Positions 1 through 11,765 of a DNA stretch of 64,000 nt are shown here, piece by piece. The position numbers and the translations under genes were made by a program. The DNA is from Hofstenia miamia (lineage: Eukaryota > Xenacoelomorpha > Acoela): contig SCFE01000023.1 in assembly GCA_004352715.1 (NCBI GenBank), forward strand, positions 643,752 through 707,751, given 5' to 3'. How positions within the stretch are numbered: position 1 is the stretch's first letter; every line of letters begins with the position of its first letter. The notes below the pieces were generated by a model. That model saw only the letters and a list, made by a program, of their open reading frames with translations. It had not been told where the DNA came from and did no database searches.

Positions 1-2750
1 ATCATCAGAGCGAGTAGAGTGTGAATTAGAAAACTTAATGTAATCAAAAATCAGGATCCAATTTGCGAGTGAGCAGTCGATTGAACAGAAGATCACAGGC
101 ATGGAAGTAGTGACAGCCAGTTTTTTCTCAGAGGAGGGGAACTATTTATATATATATATATATATATCTGTCTCTTATANNNNNNNNNNNNNNNNNNNNN
201 NNNNNNNNNNNNNNNNNNNNNNNNNNNNNNNNNNNNNNNNNNNNNNNNNNNNNNNNNNNNNNNNNNNNNNNNNNNNNNNNNNNNNNNNNNNNNNNNNNNN
301 NNNNNNNNNNNNNNNNNNNNNNNNNNNNNNNNNNNNNNNNNNNNNNNNNNNNNNNNNNNNTATATATATATATATATATATATACGCAAAATCAGAAGAA
401 TAACGAATATTTATTCTAAGATGATGAGACTCCACTGCTCTCACACACTATTTCATCTTAGATAAGTGAGCCACACACATTTCTTATGTCTAAGAATTAT
501 AAACAAATCAACATCATCATAATTGCAACAGGGAGTTTAAGAATAATCTTCCTGAGATAAGCATGAACACATTGAGAGAGTTGCATGGATTGTTTTCCAA
601 TCCTTATGTATCGCTACTTCAGATTGCAATCTAGACACCATTTGCATAATGCATTTGTAACACGCCGTTTTTCTTCTTTTCATCTTCACCATTCGTAGCC
701 GGCCATTCACTCCCTTTGCTGGCATCAACAGAGTAAAAGCCTATATGAATAGTGCTATGAAATATTACCAAAAGTGCGAGGCACATCCGAAAAAGTAAAT
801 TTTCGAACATGTTATAAATCAAGTACCAACGAATAAATGTTTATACGAGTTCTCTAGTTATTTCTGGAACACTTTTATATTATACAGCGATTTTTAGATT
901 TTAACGAAACTGCTTGGCATTTGACCGTTTTGTACGGTCGCAATTGAGTTTGAATTTTTACAAATTCCTCATGTCTAATCTGTAATAGTATTTACATTTT
1001 ACTAACATACTAATGAAACGTTTTGAACAATCTAAACGAGTAAAAAGTGGAATAACTATAAATTAATGTTTTGTAAAACTTAATAAGGATTGAGGTTGAT
1101 TTTTAGCAAAACTAAATTGGGATTGAATTTTCAATGATTGATACTGACCCCTAAAACTTTGATTTAAAAATAGTTTTGACTAAATGACTGGCCTTGAAAA
1201 CGGGTGAATGAATGTGAAGACAGTTGCTAGCGCTTTCTATTTAGGTTGCTCGCAAATCCGCAGTTTTTGTCATTGCAGAAGAAGCAATGTCAAAATATTT
1301 AAAATAGTTTTTATACATTTCCAGTTTTGATTTGTGTGGCCCTAAAAGGGGCTTAATTATATGTGGAAGATCACGTATAGCGTTAAAAGCATTGAGATTA
1401 TGAGTTGCTTGGCAGCTCACGCAGTCCAGTATAATTACAATAATCCTCCGTTCAATGTACCAGTTCTGAATCACTTTCTCAACCTCCACTTGTTACCAAG
1501 GTATTAGCACGCATAAAAATTCTGTGAATATATATCAATATAACATTGTCCTTATATAGAGATATAAAATATATCAATTTGTATGCTGGCATTTATTCCA
1601 TGTTTGCTCAGTATAGTTTCTAAGAATATTCATGCAGCCAATCTTTAAATCACAAATTTGTCTGAAGTCGCTTGCATATTTCGAGAATTATTAGCGACAC
1701 ATGTGATAAGTGATAACCTTTTCATCATTAACTTTAATATTACACAAAAAGTTTGATCACTTATGTAACTTGTTGCAAAAATGCTACTCCAATAAACTAT
1801 TTTCCTGCCTCCGCTCAGTATGTAACAAATTGTGATGTTACTTGGTGATCAACCATTATCGAAACAAGTTTGTTTTTAAAAGTGTTTGATTTTTTTGGCC
1901 AATCCTTCGCAAGACTACATACAAGATCTATCAGAACTAATAGCATAGTAGCTAAGTTGTCTCGGTTTATTTGAATTTTGCTTAAGAATAACTTATTTTC
2001 ATACTCCATTATCAGAAATATACAAATACTTTTCTGAGACCATTAAATTTAAAAACATGGAATTTAGTGGTTGTGTTAAACTGTCATTTACGAAACAACA
2101 TATATTTTGAGTGTCCTTATATACGGATTTCGTGTGTATTTGTTGGATAATATCATTGCTTCATCTGCATCAACTGTGATGACATAAAGCCGAACAACGG
2201 AGTTTTTGTGTATCTCCGTACAGCAATTATAATACCGAGCACTGTTTTCTTATATTTCATTGAAAATCTCTATTCATGAACAGTGCCTATATCTTTATAT
2301 GTAAGATTAAAATGCAACAATCGCGGGTAGTATTCTGGTCGTTCATTTTTTCATCTTCATAATTCATTCTAAGACTGAAGTTATTGCAACATGTTAAGAG
2401 AAAATATATTACAGATAGAATTAGCACGTACTTTGAAACTTCTCAAAGTAAAATCAAAAGCAACAGAATATCTCTGTACATGCACAGCGAGTAAACAATG
2501 CTATTTAATGGGCTTTAATGGAATTTAGTTACAATAGTTGAAAAAGCTGTAGTTGACTTCGGCGACCTCTATTGACCTCTATTGTTAATCTTCTAAATAT
2601 AACTTTGCAATAACAATTGCTTTAAAAATTTTGTTCTTAATATATTTATGGTGTAATTGTGTACAGTATTCAACCCTTATCTATTATTAAAAGACTTATC
2701 TTTATTTATTAATGAGGAGTAGATTTATATAAGTGTCATTTTTGTTTAGA
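1..2750. other. Left flank, no confirmed gene
   Basis: AT-rich sequence upstream of MRPL9. It contains a (TA)n tract interrupted by a gap at 180-360. Two minus-strand open stretches are worth noting but unproven: 631-822, whose N-terminus is hydrophobic like a signal peptide, and 1241-1495. Nothing else in this stretch can be supported as a gene. The MRPL9 promoter, and possibly an upstream transit-peptide exon, should lie near 2.2-2.75 kb. Confidence 0.5.
145..384. repeat. (TA)n microsatellite containing an assembly gap
   Basis: A TA dinucleotide run ends near 167. A run of N spans 180-360, and TA repeats resume at 361-384. The gap probably reflects failure to assemble through the simple repeat. 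Open frames here encode only alternating Tyr-Ile and are not genes. Confidence 0.9.
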
Positions 2751-2754
2751 TGCA

Positions 2755-3062
2755 ATGAGACTGACTTTATCTGTATGCAGTCTTGTAATGCGTCGAGTAG
2801 TGCCGCCTTTACCTCAAAAAACTTTAATTCCCAATCCAATTCCAAAGTTAACACAAGAAAATTTTATGTATCGTGTTCATAGAAATAAAGCTTTTGAAAA
2901 GAAGCCGCCCTTGGAGGTTATTTTTATCAAGGACGTACCTGATGTTGCTGCTGCTGGAGAGCAGATATTTGTTCCACGGCTTAAAGCACGTAATGTGTAT
3001 TTTCCCAATGGTGAAGTGGTCTATGCATCTCCATTTAATATTCAGTGGTTTGATGTTGACAG
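2755..3062 (+). CDS. MRPL9: Mitochondrial ribosomal protein L9, first recognised exon
   Basis: Encodes the N-terminal part of bL9m, a structural protein of the mitochondrial ribosome large subunit. Seen: a basic segment (RRVVPPLPQK) followed by the L9 core, with PPLEVIFIKDV, then DVAAAGEQIFVP and NGEVVYASPFN. The last matches the LAVYASPEN-type motif of animal MRPL9. In L9 folds this is the small N-terminal beta domain. The exon ends AG|GTTTTC after two bases of an Arg codon, and the codon is completed by the exon at 3766. The ATG at 2755 gives a short basic leader (MRLTLSVCSLVMRR) that could be a transit peptide. However, good AG acceptors occur at 2750 and 2779, and LVMRRVVPPL aligns with an internal part of other MRPL9 proteins. 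A separate upstream transit-peptide exon is therefore possible, so the start is less certain than the identity. Confidence 0.85.
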
Positions 3063-3765
3063 GTTTTCAACTGAATTTTTTCATTATTTTAAATTACAGC
3101 TAATATTCTAGTGATAGAATTTAAATTGTTCAATATTCGCTTTTGCTAAAAGATTTCGTTAGAAATATTCGAATGACATTTCATGTAAAGTTTGTGCTAT
3201 TGGAGTAGACGCAATAGTAAAAAATTCAATAATTTGTTTGAGAAAAAGTGCGGAATCTTAAACTTACTTATTCGAAAAACAAAGTTGTACGTGTATAGCA
3301 TTTTACGAGGCAGAAAATTGATATTCAAAAGTTCAGGACTAGCATTCGGGGAACTGCATAGATGTTTCACTTTTTATTCCTGTCTTTTGGCAATATATTC
3401 AATTAGGTTTGCAATAATTGCTGCACACATCTAATTCATTCCTTTCAATATAGCTGTAAGATCACAATTTAGACAGATAATACCAAAAGTTATTGCACAA
3501 TAGCAATGCATTTTATGGCATAAATCTCTACCGCATTAATATATTGCTGTTTGCAATATCATACGTATTCATTATTTTCCAAATGAATTTGATTTATAAT
3601 GCAGAGCTTTGCATGTAATTGTTGTTTTCATTCAATTTACTAATGAATTTGAGAGGTTGAAATTTTGTTCCGAATTACTGTAGTTTACGGTACTTTTAGT
3701 TACTGTATTCAATGACAGTTTATCTTAATGACTCTTTTAAAGTCAATTAACAATTTATTTTTTAG

Positions 3766-4075
3766 ATTTTACAAAAGCGGAATATTTTTGTCAGATTCTG
3801 GTCAGACAAGTTCTGCAATTTCGTTAACATCATACATTAAAACACTAACAGTCAAAGTTTCTTTTGTCAATACCACTGAACAGAAATTCCAGCTTACTCC
3901 CGATGTAGTTTCCTACTTGCTAAAAACTTATCACAATGTAGTTGCCTTAGCAGAGGACATCATCTTACCAGAAAAGCCTATTTCATCATCTGGGTGTTAC
4001 ACAATCCATATTAACATGAATGATATTGACAATGTCCCGTTTCAAGTTCTTCTTGAAGAGAAGAGCGAGTTTTAG
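3766..4075 (+). CDS. MRPL9: Mitochondrial ribosomal protein L9, last exon
   Basis: C-terminal exon of bL9m. The acceptor TTATTTTTTAG precedes 3766, and the first base completes the Arg codon split at 3062, so the reading frame is continuous across the 703-bp intron (3063-3765). Visible family segments are FQLTPDVVSYLL, then NVVALAEDIILPEKPISSSG and CYTIHINMNDIDNVPFQV. They correspond to the C-terminal part of human MRPL9 (WELNPEIVARHF, VAPHTLKLPEEPI, YWCEVTVNGLDTVRVPM). The stop is TAG at 4073-4075. The two exons give about 205 residues if the ATG at 2755 is used, shorter than the human protein because little leader is present. No frameshift or premature stop is seen, so this looks like a working gene. 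The next plus-strand gene recognised lies 43 kb away. Confidence 0.88.
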
Positions 4076-4090
4076 TTGTGTAATTAGAAT

Positions 4091-4096
4091 AATAAA
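4091..4096 (+). terminator. AATAAA polyadenylation signal of MRPL9
   Basis: A canonical AATAAA lies 16 bases after the MRPL9 stop codon, a close but plausible spacing. A second AATAAA-like run (AATAAAATG) lies near 4229. Confidence 0.6.
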
Positions 4097-4099
4097 TTT

Positions 4100-6670
4100 A
4101 TTTTGCAGTTACATTTTCGCTGAATTTCTAAAAATCTTCAGAATTGATTCGTATGGGATAAAACCTAAAGTAGGTATTATCGTCAGCAGTACCAATTACT
4201 AAGAAGTACATGTACTTGTTCGAAGTTAATAAAATGTGAATAGATAAAAATCTCAATTTAGTTTTTTTGAAATTAAATAATTTTTTATGAAGATATGGCT
4301 TATTAAAAAAATATTGTCAATTTTTACTAAATTTCTACTTATAGGAATTTAAATAAAACTTAACAGCACAGTAAGCATTGCATTACATTCTCTAGATCTT
4401 TGATGACATTAGGAAAACATTACTGTAGGTGTTTATTGGAAAGTCCAGTGATTGCTAGTCTAATCTAACTTTAGGGGAGACCAATGTCGAAGAAGTAATA
4501 CATTGATTTCTTTATCAAACAATTTTGAAAATGATTTATGTCACACTATTCTAAATGCTGCAGCAGATTACAGAAATCAAAATTCAAAATAGATGAGGGC
4601 ATCCAAATTACACATCTTCAGACTGACAATCAGAATACTTACAATCTTCGCACATTTCTTGTCACCCAAGTTAGTGAAGTCACAATTGTCTAAATTTTAG
4701 AGCATTATCAATTAATTGGAAATTGAAAAATAATGTAATGAGCATGTGTACAGTTATGTACTAATTTTTACCAGCTTCAAATGATTATTTAATAACCAAG
4801 AACACGATTTAGAAGCTGCTCTAAATTTGCATCTGTTTATTTAGTGATGGCAATAATACCAACCATTGAAAATTTGAATGTTCAGATATTATAAAGAATT
4901 GCGAAATTGTGAGAAAACATTCTTAGATTGATCACAAAATATGTGTGGTGAATAAATTTTGCGCATTATTATTAGTTCATTTAAGTGCTGTTATGTAAGA
5001 GTTTTCCAGGCTGCTTCCCCGGCCGCCTTTCTATGCTTTATACCCGTAAAAGCTTTACCCGTGTTTGGCCTTATCCGTAATAGTTTTACCCTTACACGCG
5101 AAAGTACATTACCCATGTTTTTTAGGAAGTATAACAAATTATAACAAAATAAAAACAATGAAAACAATAATGCAAAATANNNNNNNNNNNNNNNNNNNNN
5201 TACCCGTGTTTGGCCTTATCCGTAATAGTTTTACCCTTACACGCGAAAGTACATTACCCATGTTTTTTAGGAAGTATAACAAATTATAACAAAATAAAAA
5301 CAATGAAAACAATAATGCAAAATATAAAAGAAAATATAACAATTTTGCAAACGAATAGAAAGATATTAATCCATCAAACTGTCTTTTTTCTTTATTATAT
5401 AGTTGGCCTCCTCAGCTCACATTAAAATTCCAATGAAAAACATGTTTATGGTACATGAAATTAATACTAGTAATAAGTACATTTCTCCCCTAACAGCATG
5501 CAGCCATTATTAAGGCTGACTAAGGAACTGTTTCTCGTTGGCTACAGGCATTTGTAAACTAATGCCCATGTTCCACAGATTTTGTCTAGCATCAATAAAG
5601 CCTTCTTTGCAATAGCAAGCTAATAGACACGTTCAACCAGGGCGTGGATGGTAGCTATTAGAATTTACCGTAAAAAAATTTTACGTTTAGTATTTTTAAA
5701 TAGTGCAAATGTGTGTAGAAAACCCGTACTCGCACAGCTCTAGTTCAGTTCATGCACGTTTATTTTTACTGAAGAGTAAAAATTTTCTCAAGAGAACAGT
5801 TTATTGAATTTTGTATTGATTTTAGCTTGACAGATTATTTGAAAAAGTAAATGTCATGCTTATTTAATGAGTTTGCTATATTTCTCAGTATCATGAAGCT
5901 GTTTGGGTATTAACCTTGAAAGAACAATTATTCACGTTTTATTGATTTAATGAAACTGATTACAAAGTGTTGACATTTCCAAAACTTTGAATTTAATCAA
6001 ATGTCTAAGTTAATTACAACGCATACAATATAAATATAAATTTATTCAAAATACGCTTTCATTTTCAAATTTTTTATCGTGTTAAATGTTGTATGATAAG
6101 TTAAAAGTTTTTCGATTCAGCTTTATTCAATGACAGGTTTTTCCTTGAAATAAAGATCACAAGTATTATATACTGTGAAATTCTTTTTAGTTTCGTTTTA
6201 TTAGCATTGCTTTTCATTCTAATGTTTTTTGCTGCGGCCCAATATCTTTAGTAAGATTTTGATAGAATTTGTGATAAATTATAAACAACACTAGTTAAGC
6301 CAATCTGGAAACTCACACTCGTCTTGAAACTATCCCCTTCATTTGCTTCCTGCTTTAGGAATCCAATTTTACAATTGCTTTATAAAGCAGCCTTATAATA
6401 TTTAAGAAGAATCAAATACCAGTTCATTTCAATATTTTCTAATGGTAAAGACCATCTTTTTTAATTTAGAATAGTCACTACAAAATACTAACTATACAAA
6501 TGAAGACATTCAAAAATCTAGATTTATACTTTGAAATGAAAATAATATACTTTCTTCAACTAAGTGTAATTTAGTTTTTGATTAAATATTCCAATTTTAA
6601 AACGCATATTTTATTACGTTATGGAGTGGTGTGTCACAACTATCCCACTACAAGGTTAACAAAAACATCA
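4100..6670. other. Intergenic, no gene seen
   Basis: AT-rich DNA downstream of MRPL9. The only structure found is a locally repeated TTACCC-type motif at 5040-5110 and the gap-flanking duplication described separately. Short open frames around 4959-5425 are translations of that duplication. Confidence 0.5.
5056..5324. repeat. 124-bp direct duplication flanking a gap
   Basis: The sequence at 5056-5179 is repeated without visible change at 5201-5324, separated by 21 N (5180-5200). Each copy starts at TACCCGTGTTTGG and ends GCAAAATA. Identical sequence on both sides of an N-run is typical of overlapping contig ends that were scaffolded rather than merged. A true tandem duplication is less likely. 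Confidence 0.9.
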
Positions 6671-6675
6671 TTTAA

Positions 6676-7176
6676 CCTTAACTGGACCAGCGTGCCATAT
6701 ATCGCACGCTTCTTAAAAGCATGCTAGCACCCCCATTCGATAACTAATTATTGATTACAAATAGTTTAAAGTGTAAGTCAACTAATTAAAGGATTAATAT
6801 TCATTCGTGTTATTCTCTTAGATGTAGAGTGCATATAAACTTTGAATACAAATTGTATAAAATATGCGCCATGTCTAAGCAATCTCTTTATTGTGGCTTT
6901 TGTTTTTAAGCAATTTACTTTGTAATTTTTTTATTTTCACGTTTGTATCATTTTTACACAGTAGAATTCCTTAAAAAGATCTAGCTAAATTTTCACATTT
7001 TAGAAAAATTAGTACTATAATAGACCAGCGTGACATATTTGGCAAAGAGTCTAATCAGATTGAAAATTACAAAAATTTTAAAATAAAATATATCCATGAA
7101 ATAATTATGTAGCATTTTTACGAATACCACTATAAAATGAATTTTATACATTGATGTATATTTGGTCCAGTTAAGG
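6676..7176. mobile_element. piggyBac-like non-autonomous element (putative)
   Basis: The 13-bp inverted termini are CCTTAACTGGACC (6676-6688) and GGTCCAGTTAAGG (7164-7176). They are exact inverse complements. The left flank is TTAA (6672-6675) and the right flank is TTGA (7177-7180), one change from a TTAA target duplication. TTAA insertion is characteristic of the piggyBac superfamily. No transposase frame is visible in the 501 bp, so it would be a non-autonomous or decayed copy. Confidence 0.6.
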
Positions 7177-7180
7177 TTGA

Positions 7181-8100
7181 ATATAACTACAATAACTTGA
7201 GTAGATGTGATTTTTTTCTCTTCTTTGAACTTGATTTCAATAGTTAAAAATATCGATGAATACAGTACCATTTTACTATAATCACTGTAAGCCTACTTTC
7301 ATTTTATACTCATACTTGCAAAGATGAAAACAGTTTGTCCTTAAACAGTTTCTCTTATATTGTAAACCTTTCCTTGTATATAAAGTGTGTCAAATTAATG
7401 GCTCACACTTGTGTAAAAACGATTCTTTACAAACGTCACTAAACATTTCCAAGATTTAATAAAGACATTCAAATATATTTCAACTTAGGAAGCCATCATT
7501 AGTTTCTTTACAAATTAGTTGCTCAAAATTTACTTGATTTTATAATTTTATATTTCATTAAATCTTAATTGGTAATAACAATTCATGCATATAATCATCT
7601 TTCGTATTTAGACTCGGTTAGAATGATTTAATTAAAATGCTTTCAATGATTTTGAGACGTTTTGCTTCTGTATTCTGGACAATTTTTGAGATAAGATATT
7701 CTTTATTCAAATAAATAGTAACAATTAGAAACTGGCAATTTATTTGAATAGCGTCATAAAATATACAAAACATATAAATTCATACAATAGAATAATACAC
7801 TATATACAATAAATCTAACCGGCTATTGCTCTAAAAATTTCAAGAACGAGATATTGTTAAATCATTATTGTAGAATTTGTATCCTAGCGATGTTTTAACC
7901 GAAATAAATTTTAATTTGCTTCCTAAAGGCTTGCAATTTTTCAATGTTCTTTATCTCTTTAGGTAATGAATTCCAATTTCAAATAGCAATATTAATGAAT
8001 GATTGCTTCAAAACTTTTTTTCTTTGCCTAATGCAGGTAAAGTGTTTTGATCTGGAATTCTGCTTATTGACATAGCCAGGCATTGAATTAGTATAAGGTA
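7181..8100. other. Intergenic, no gene seen
   Basis: AT-rich sequence between the piggyBac-like element and the hAT remnant. Minus-strand open frames at 6993-7271 and 7979-8164 have no recognisable motif and low-complexity composition. Confidence 0.4.
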
Positions 8101-8109
8101 GTGTTCTGT

Positions 8110-8905
8110 CTCCAAGGCAATTTTTTCTTGGCCTTAGCCGGCCGTAAAAATAAAATTCCCCCATAGCTGGCCGCTAGCCGTAATTTTTTAATATAGTCGG
8201 TGCTTTTCTTTACTACTAAGTGCAATATTTTCAATTCAACAATTAAAACATATGCATAGTTTGAACAATTACAGAAAATTATAAAAGCGGCTGTTTTAAA
8301 AACCGCAATACAAATAAAATTGATGGAAAAATTCTAATGTTCAAAAATTTTATTAACATGTGCTGGACTGAGGCGATTTCTTGTATCAGAAATAGTCTTT
8401 CCCTCACCCACTAAGCACTCTTTCACATCCATTTTGTGTTTCTGGTGTAGCACGTAAATGCCTGGCATTGACGGCCAAATTGGGGTACTTAATGCGACCT
8501 TCTGATTTACAATAATTAATGTAGCGTCATGAGACAGTTCCCTACATGTAGTTTTGAGTCCTGATAAATATATATTAATACAATGCGTAATATGATACAA
8601 TTTTTTTGTAATGCTCTCTTGGAAAAGGGCGCACTGGGGATGTGATCTCACACCCCCACCCCTTCCTACGTCCCTGTATTCTCAATATTGCAATGCATTC
8701 TGTGTACTTGTTAAGCATACATATAAACTAAAATATATTTGTGAGTCATATACAATATCCTCACTTTTATTATGAGAGTTCAAAACTGAAACAACGTGTA
8801 CTCAATTGCAAATTAGTATTTTCGAATATGAATTTTAGCCGGTATTTTGCCGCAGCTGGCCGTTAGCAGTGGCTCTTTGGCCGTAGCTGGCCGTTGACCG
8901 TGGCC
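8110..8905. repeat. GGCCGTA/TAGC-type degenerate repeats around the hAT remnant
   Basis: GC-rich words such as TAGCCGGCCGTA, TAGCTGGCCGCTAGCC and GTAGCTGGCCGTTGACC occur in two clusters, 8135-8190 and 8835-8905. They flank the transposase remnant at 8334-8500. Clustered short repeats near the ends of DNA transposons are often subterminal transposase-binding sites. That reading is inference; true termini were not located. Confidence 0.4.
8334..8500 (-). pseudogene. hAT transposase C-terminal fragment, frameshifted
   Basis: The minus-strand frame ending at 8334 encodes GKTISDTRNRLSPAHVNKI, a clear match to the hAT dimerisation domain, where the usual form is (S/A)GxxxxxxRNRLSPexVxxL. Immediately upstream, in a different frame, the DNA at about 8410-8500 reads YPNLAV...RATPETQNGCERVLSG. 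This matches the preceding part of the same domain (YPxLAxxAR.yLaiPaTsapSERvFS). The two parts join only through a frameshift near 8405-8410, and an in-frame stop occurs there. The piece is therefore a dead fragment. No DDE catalytic region or BED finger was recognised nearby. It shows that autonomous hAT elements once mobilised the small hAT-type elements elsewhere in the window. Confidence 0.75.
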
Positions 8906-9409
8906 GCAGAACACTTGTATACGGTGGTAATTTTTTGATGAGTTTAAGAAATTAGCACCGTTTTTAAAATAATTAGCTGTCTTGGGAAAAGGATAGACCA
9001 AGAAATACAGTGCTTACGTCTGGAAGAATTTTAATTTCCATAATTTAAGTGACTCTTTATAAATGAATGGAAAAATTGAATTGCTTCGGTATTCTATAAA
9101 ATTTTCACGTCATAACTTAGTCCACAATCTTTTAGATGTTTTGAAATGATAGAATTCGTTTCGTGTTTTCTTTTTTACTTAGTTGCCGAGCGCAATATCC
9201 TATATAGTTCTCATCATAGGTGCATTGACTCTTATAAATTACATTGGTTCTATCGAACATGTTAGTTGCTGATTTTAGGCCAAGCCTTGCATCCATTTTA
9301 TCGATCAGCCAATTTCCAATTTTTTAGATATATAGCTGTCAATCATTAATATATTTTATTAATGATCTCCCTCCATCTATTGGTTTTGAAGCAAGGACTT
9401 TGAAAATGG

Positions 9410-10095
9410 TTATCCTCCGGATTTCCAAGTGTTGCGTTGTTTATGCGGTTTTACAAGTTCAGAAATCAGTGGAAGTCGGATGGGGTAAAGTTTTTCGGAG
9501 GAAATTTTGACGTTGTGGGTCTTATTTGTCTCAGTCACATTCCTTATCCTTTCCAAACCAGGATTTATTTTAATAGCACAATTCAAGCGTTCCAATGTTT
9601 AGTAATAGAACTGAGCAGTTTTAAAAGCTTAAAAAAATTATGTATTGTAATGTCAAATTGAATCCCACATTCGTCTTTTCTTGCTTGCGGTTGAGGCGCT
9701 TCACCTTTCTAACCCATTAATTACGTTTAATGTTTTTTTGTGAGAAACAAGTTACCAAATTTGTCAAAAAAGCCTTGAACAGGTCAAGGATCCTAGAGAA
9801 AGGCAAATATCAACTGTTTTTTTTATCGTTTTGTTTCAATTTATGTGGACCCTTTTCCAATTTTCGGAATTTTTCAAGTTGTTTCAGATATCTATTTAAA
9901 CTTTATGATAGGAACTGCACTAAACTTCTATTCTTCAACTGTTATTGTCGCATTAAGAGGGTGCTGATGTTTTTCCAAATTGAACTCGGTCTTGCAATCA
10001 GATCTCTCCACATCTTCAAGATCCGCGTTTCTACGTTGCTGCAGCCATTCCTACAACTTTATTTGTTTAAAGACTCGTCACCATATACAGCCTGA
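9410..10095 (-). other. Coding-like island, unidentified
   Basis: Minus-strand frames here are less AT-biased than their surroundings and have protein-like composition. One (about 9960-10080) reads EWLQQRRNADLEDVERSDCK before continuing to a stop, and another (9410-9595) contains ISSEKLYPIRLPLISELV. They lie in different frames with stops between them, so this may be a decayed transposon or pseudogene, possibly part of the hAT element ending at 8334. I recognise no domain. Confidence 0.25.
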
Positions 10096-11524
10096 AATTT
10101 TCACAAAACAGTGATTGCAGAATGGTCATTTATTAATCTGTATTTTCTAAAAGTGACTGCTTTTGGGGTGTGGAGATAGGACGTAAGTTACTAGATAAGT
10201 TAGCAATTGATATTGCTCAGTATCTGTCAACAGTAAGGTACAATCTTCGCGAAGAGAAATATTAGTTATTATGGATACATAGCATAGTAATTCAGTAAAA
10301 TGAATCTACATTGATAGTAAGATCCAGCGAAATTTTGAGAATGACATTGATTTGAGAAGCGTTTATATGCAATCGTCATTATAAGAAGCAACACACTTTG
10401 AAATTGTTATAGAAATTTCTCCATTAATTTTATGGGATAGTTTCTGGAAGGGCCCTAGCCACGGGGAGAAGGTCAGGCGAGCCCTACTGCACAATAAAGC
10501 TAAGAGCAAAATCAGCGTGTAAAAATATAATTTTTTAATTCAATAATGTCGTGAAGTGTTCTTCTAAGGTCTATTTTGTCAATATTTTCACTTGATCACT
10601 ACTAGATGCCTCCAAGTCAGAAAGTCTTGTTTACGCCCATGCACATTGGTCTAAAATATGATAATGGCAATATTATGGTAGCTTGAATTCCATTATTGAT
10701 ATAGTGACTATGCACTCAATAAATAATTGCAATAATAGGCATTACGGAAAAAATGGGAAAATCATGGTAAATAACCAAAAATCATTAAATCAAAATTCAA
10801 TTTGTTAAAGATGATAAGCGAAAAGTTTTAGTTTCTACTAGGATTTCGTCAAAATTCCCCAACAGTTTGGTTGACATTTAAGAAAACCGCAAGTGCTTCC
10901 GAATTCAATGAGGTCAAACTTTTACGATAATCTGTATGCATTACCGGCTAGCCGGACTAGCAATAACTGGCATGCACACCGTTTGGAAAATTCCAACAAG
11001 GTTGGTTATTCTATCAGGCAAAATTTAAAAAGACATTTCCAGTTATCTCTGATAAAAAGTGAATTTTACTTAGTTTAGTAGAAAACCCTATGAAAATCTT
11101 TTTGAGAAAATTTTATTTTTCGGCAGCCTACAGTATTTGCAATTAGAATAATAACTAAATTTATGCTTCTGCAAACTCATTAAATTGTTCTGCTTTTTGA
11201 ATGTGTATTTTTACTTCCAATTTCTTATGAACTAACTAATATTAAAGCAATTTGCACTTGAGAATTTAAGAAACTTTATAAAAAATGAAGCTTTGACGCT
11301 AGCATTTTTTTAGTATTGGAAAGGACCCTCAAACCAAGTTTGACATTTTGTTTGCAAACATATTCAAAATTGTTTGAACAAATTTTGGGAAAATGGAGAA
11401 ATATGTGATTTTAACCATTCTAAATCGATTGTTCATTCTGACAGACTAGGATGTCAATGACAATGCTTTTGGAATAGTTTATTTCAGTAAACAATATTCA
11501 TTCTGCACTTTTTCAATTACAGAA

Positions 11525-11765
11525 TGCAATAAAATTCTGAAATGTCCCTTAACATTGACATGCAGGGTAACTTTAATTCCACTTCTGCTGTGAAACTCTC
11601 TTTGTTCAAGTCCATTCCTCGCGCTATTCTTCCCGTTCCTTGTTCCACTGTATGGAACGTTTCCAGAAGCGTGCCTTCAAATAGATCTCTCCCTTGCCAT
11701 ACAAAGACGCCCTTCTCAAATTCTCCACTCTTCCGCTGGGGAAATGGCGCACCTTTCCGATAAAA
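11525..11765 (-). other. Possible minus-strand exon or gene fragment, MORN-like
   Basis: A minus-strand frame without an initiating Met is open over about 80 codons, ending in TAA near 11526. It is clearly richer in GC than its flanks. It contains SGEFEKGVFVWQGRDLFEGT followed by LLETFHTVEQGTGRI. The GVFVW.....FEG pattern resembles MORN repeats (GxYxWxDGxxYEG), which are membrane or cytoskeleton-associated beta-hairpin motifs. A possible acceptor CCATTTCCCCAG on the minus strand lies just before the SGEFEK segment. No further exons were identified, and two frames are open over part of the island, so the call is weak. It could be a real terminal exon, a duplicated exon or a pseudogene. Confidence 0.3.

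Noticed and set aside
101-444. Overlapping open frames on both strands across the first gap
   Set aside because: They are made of TA-repeat codons and N; no real coding content.
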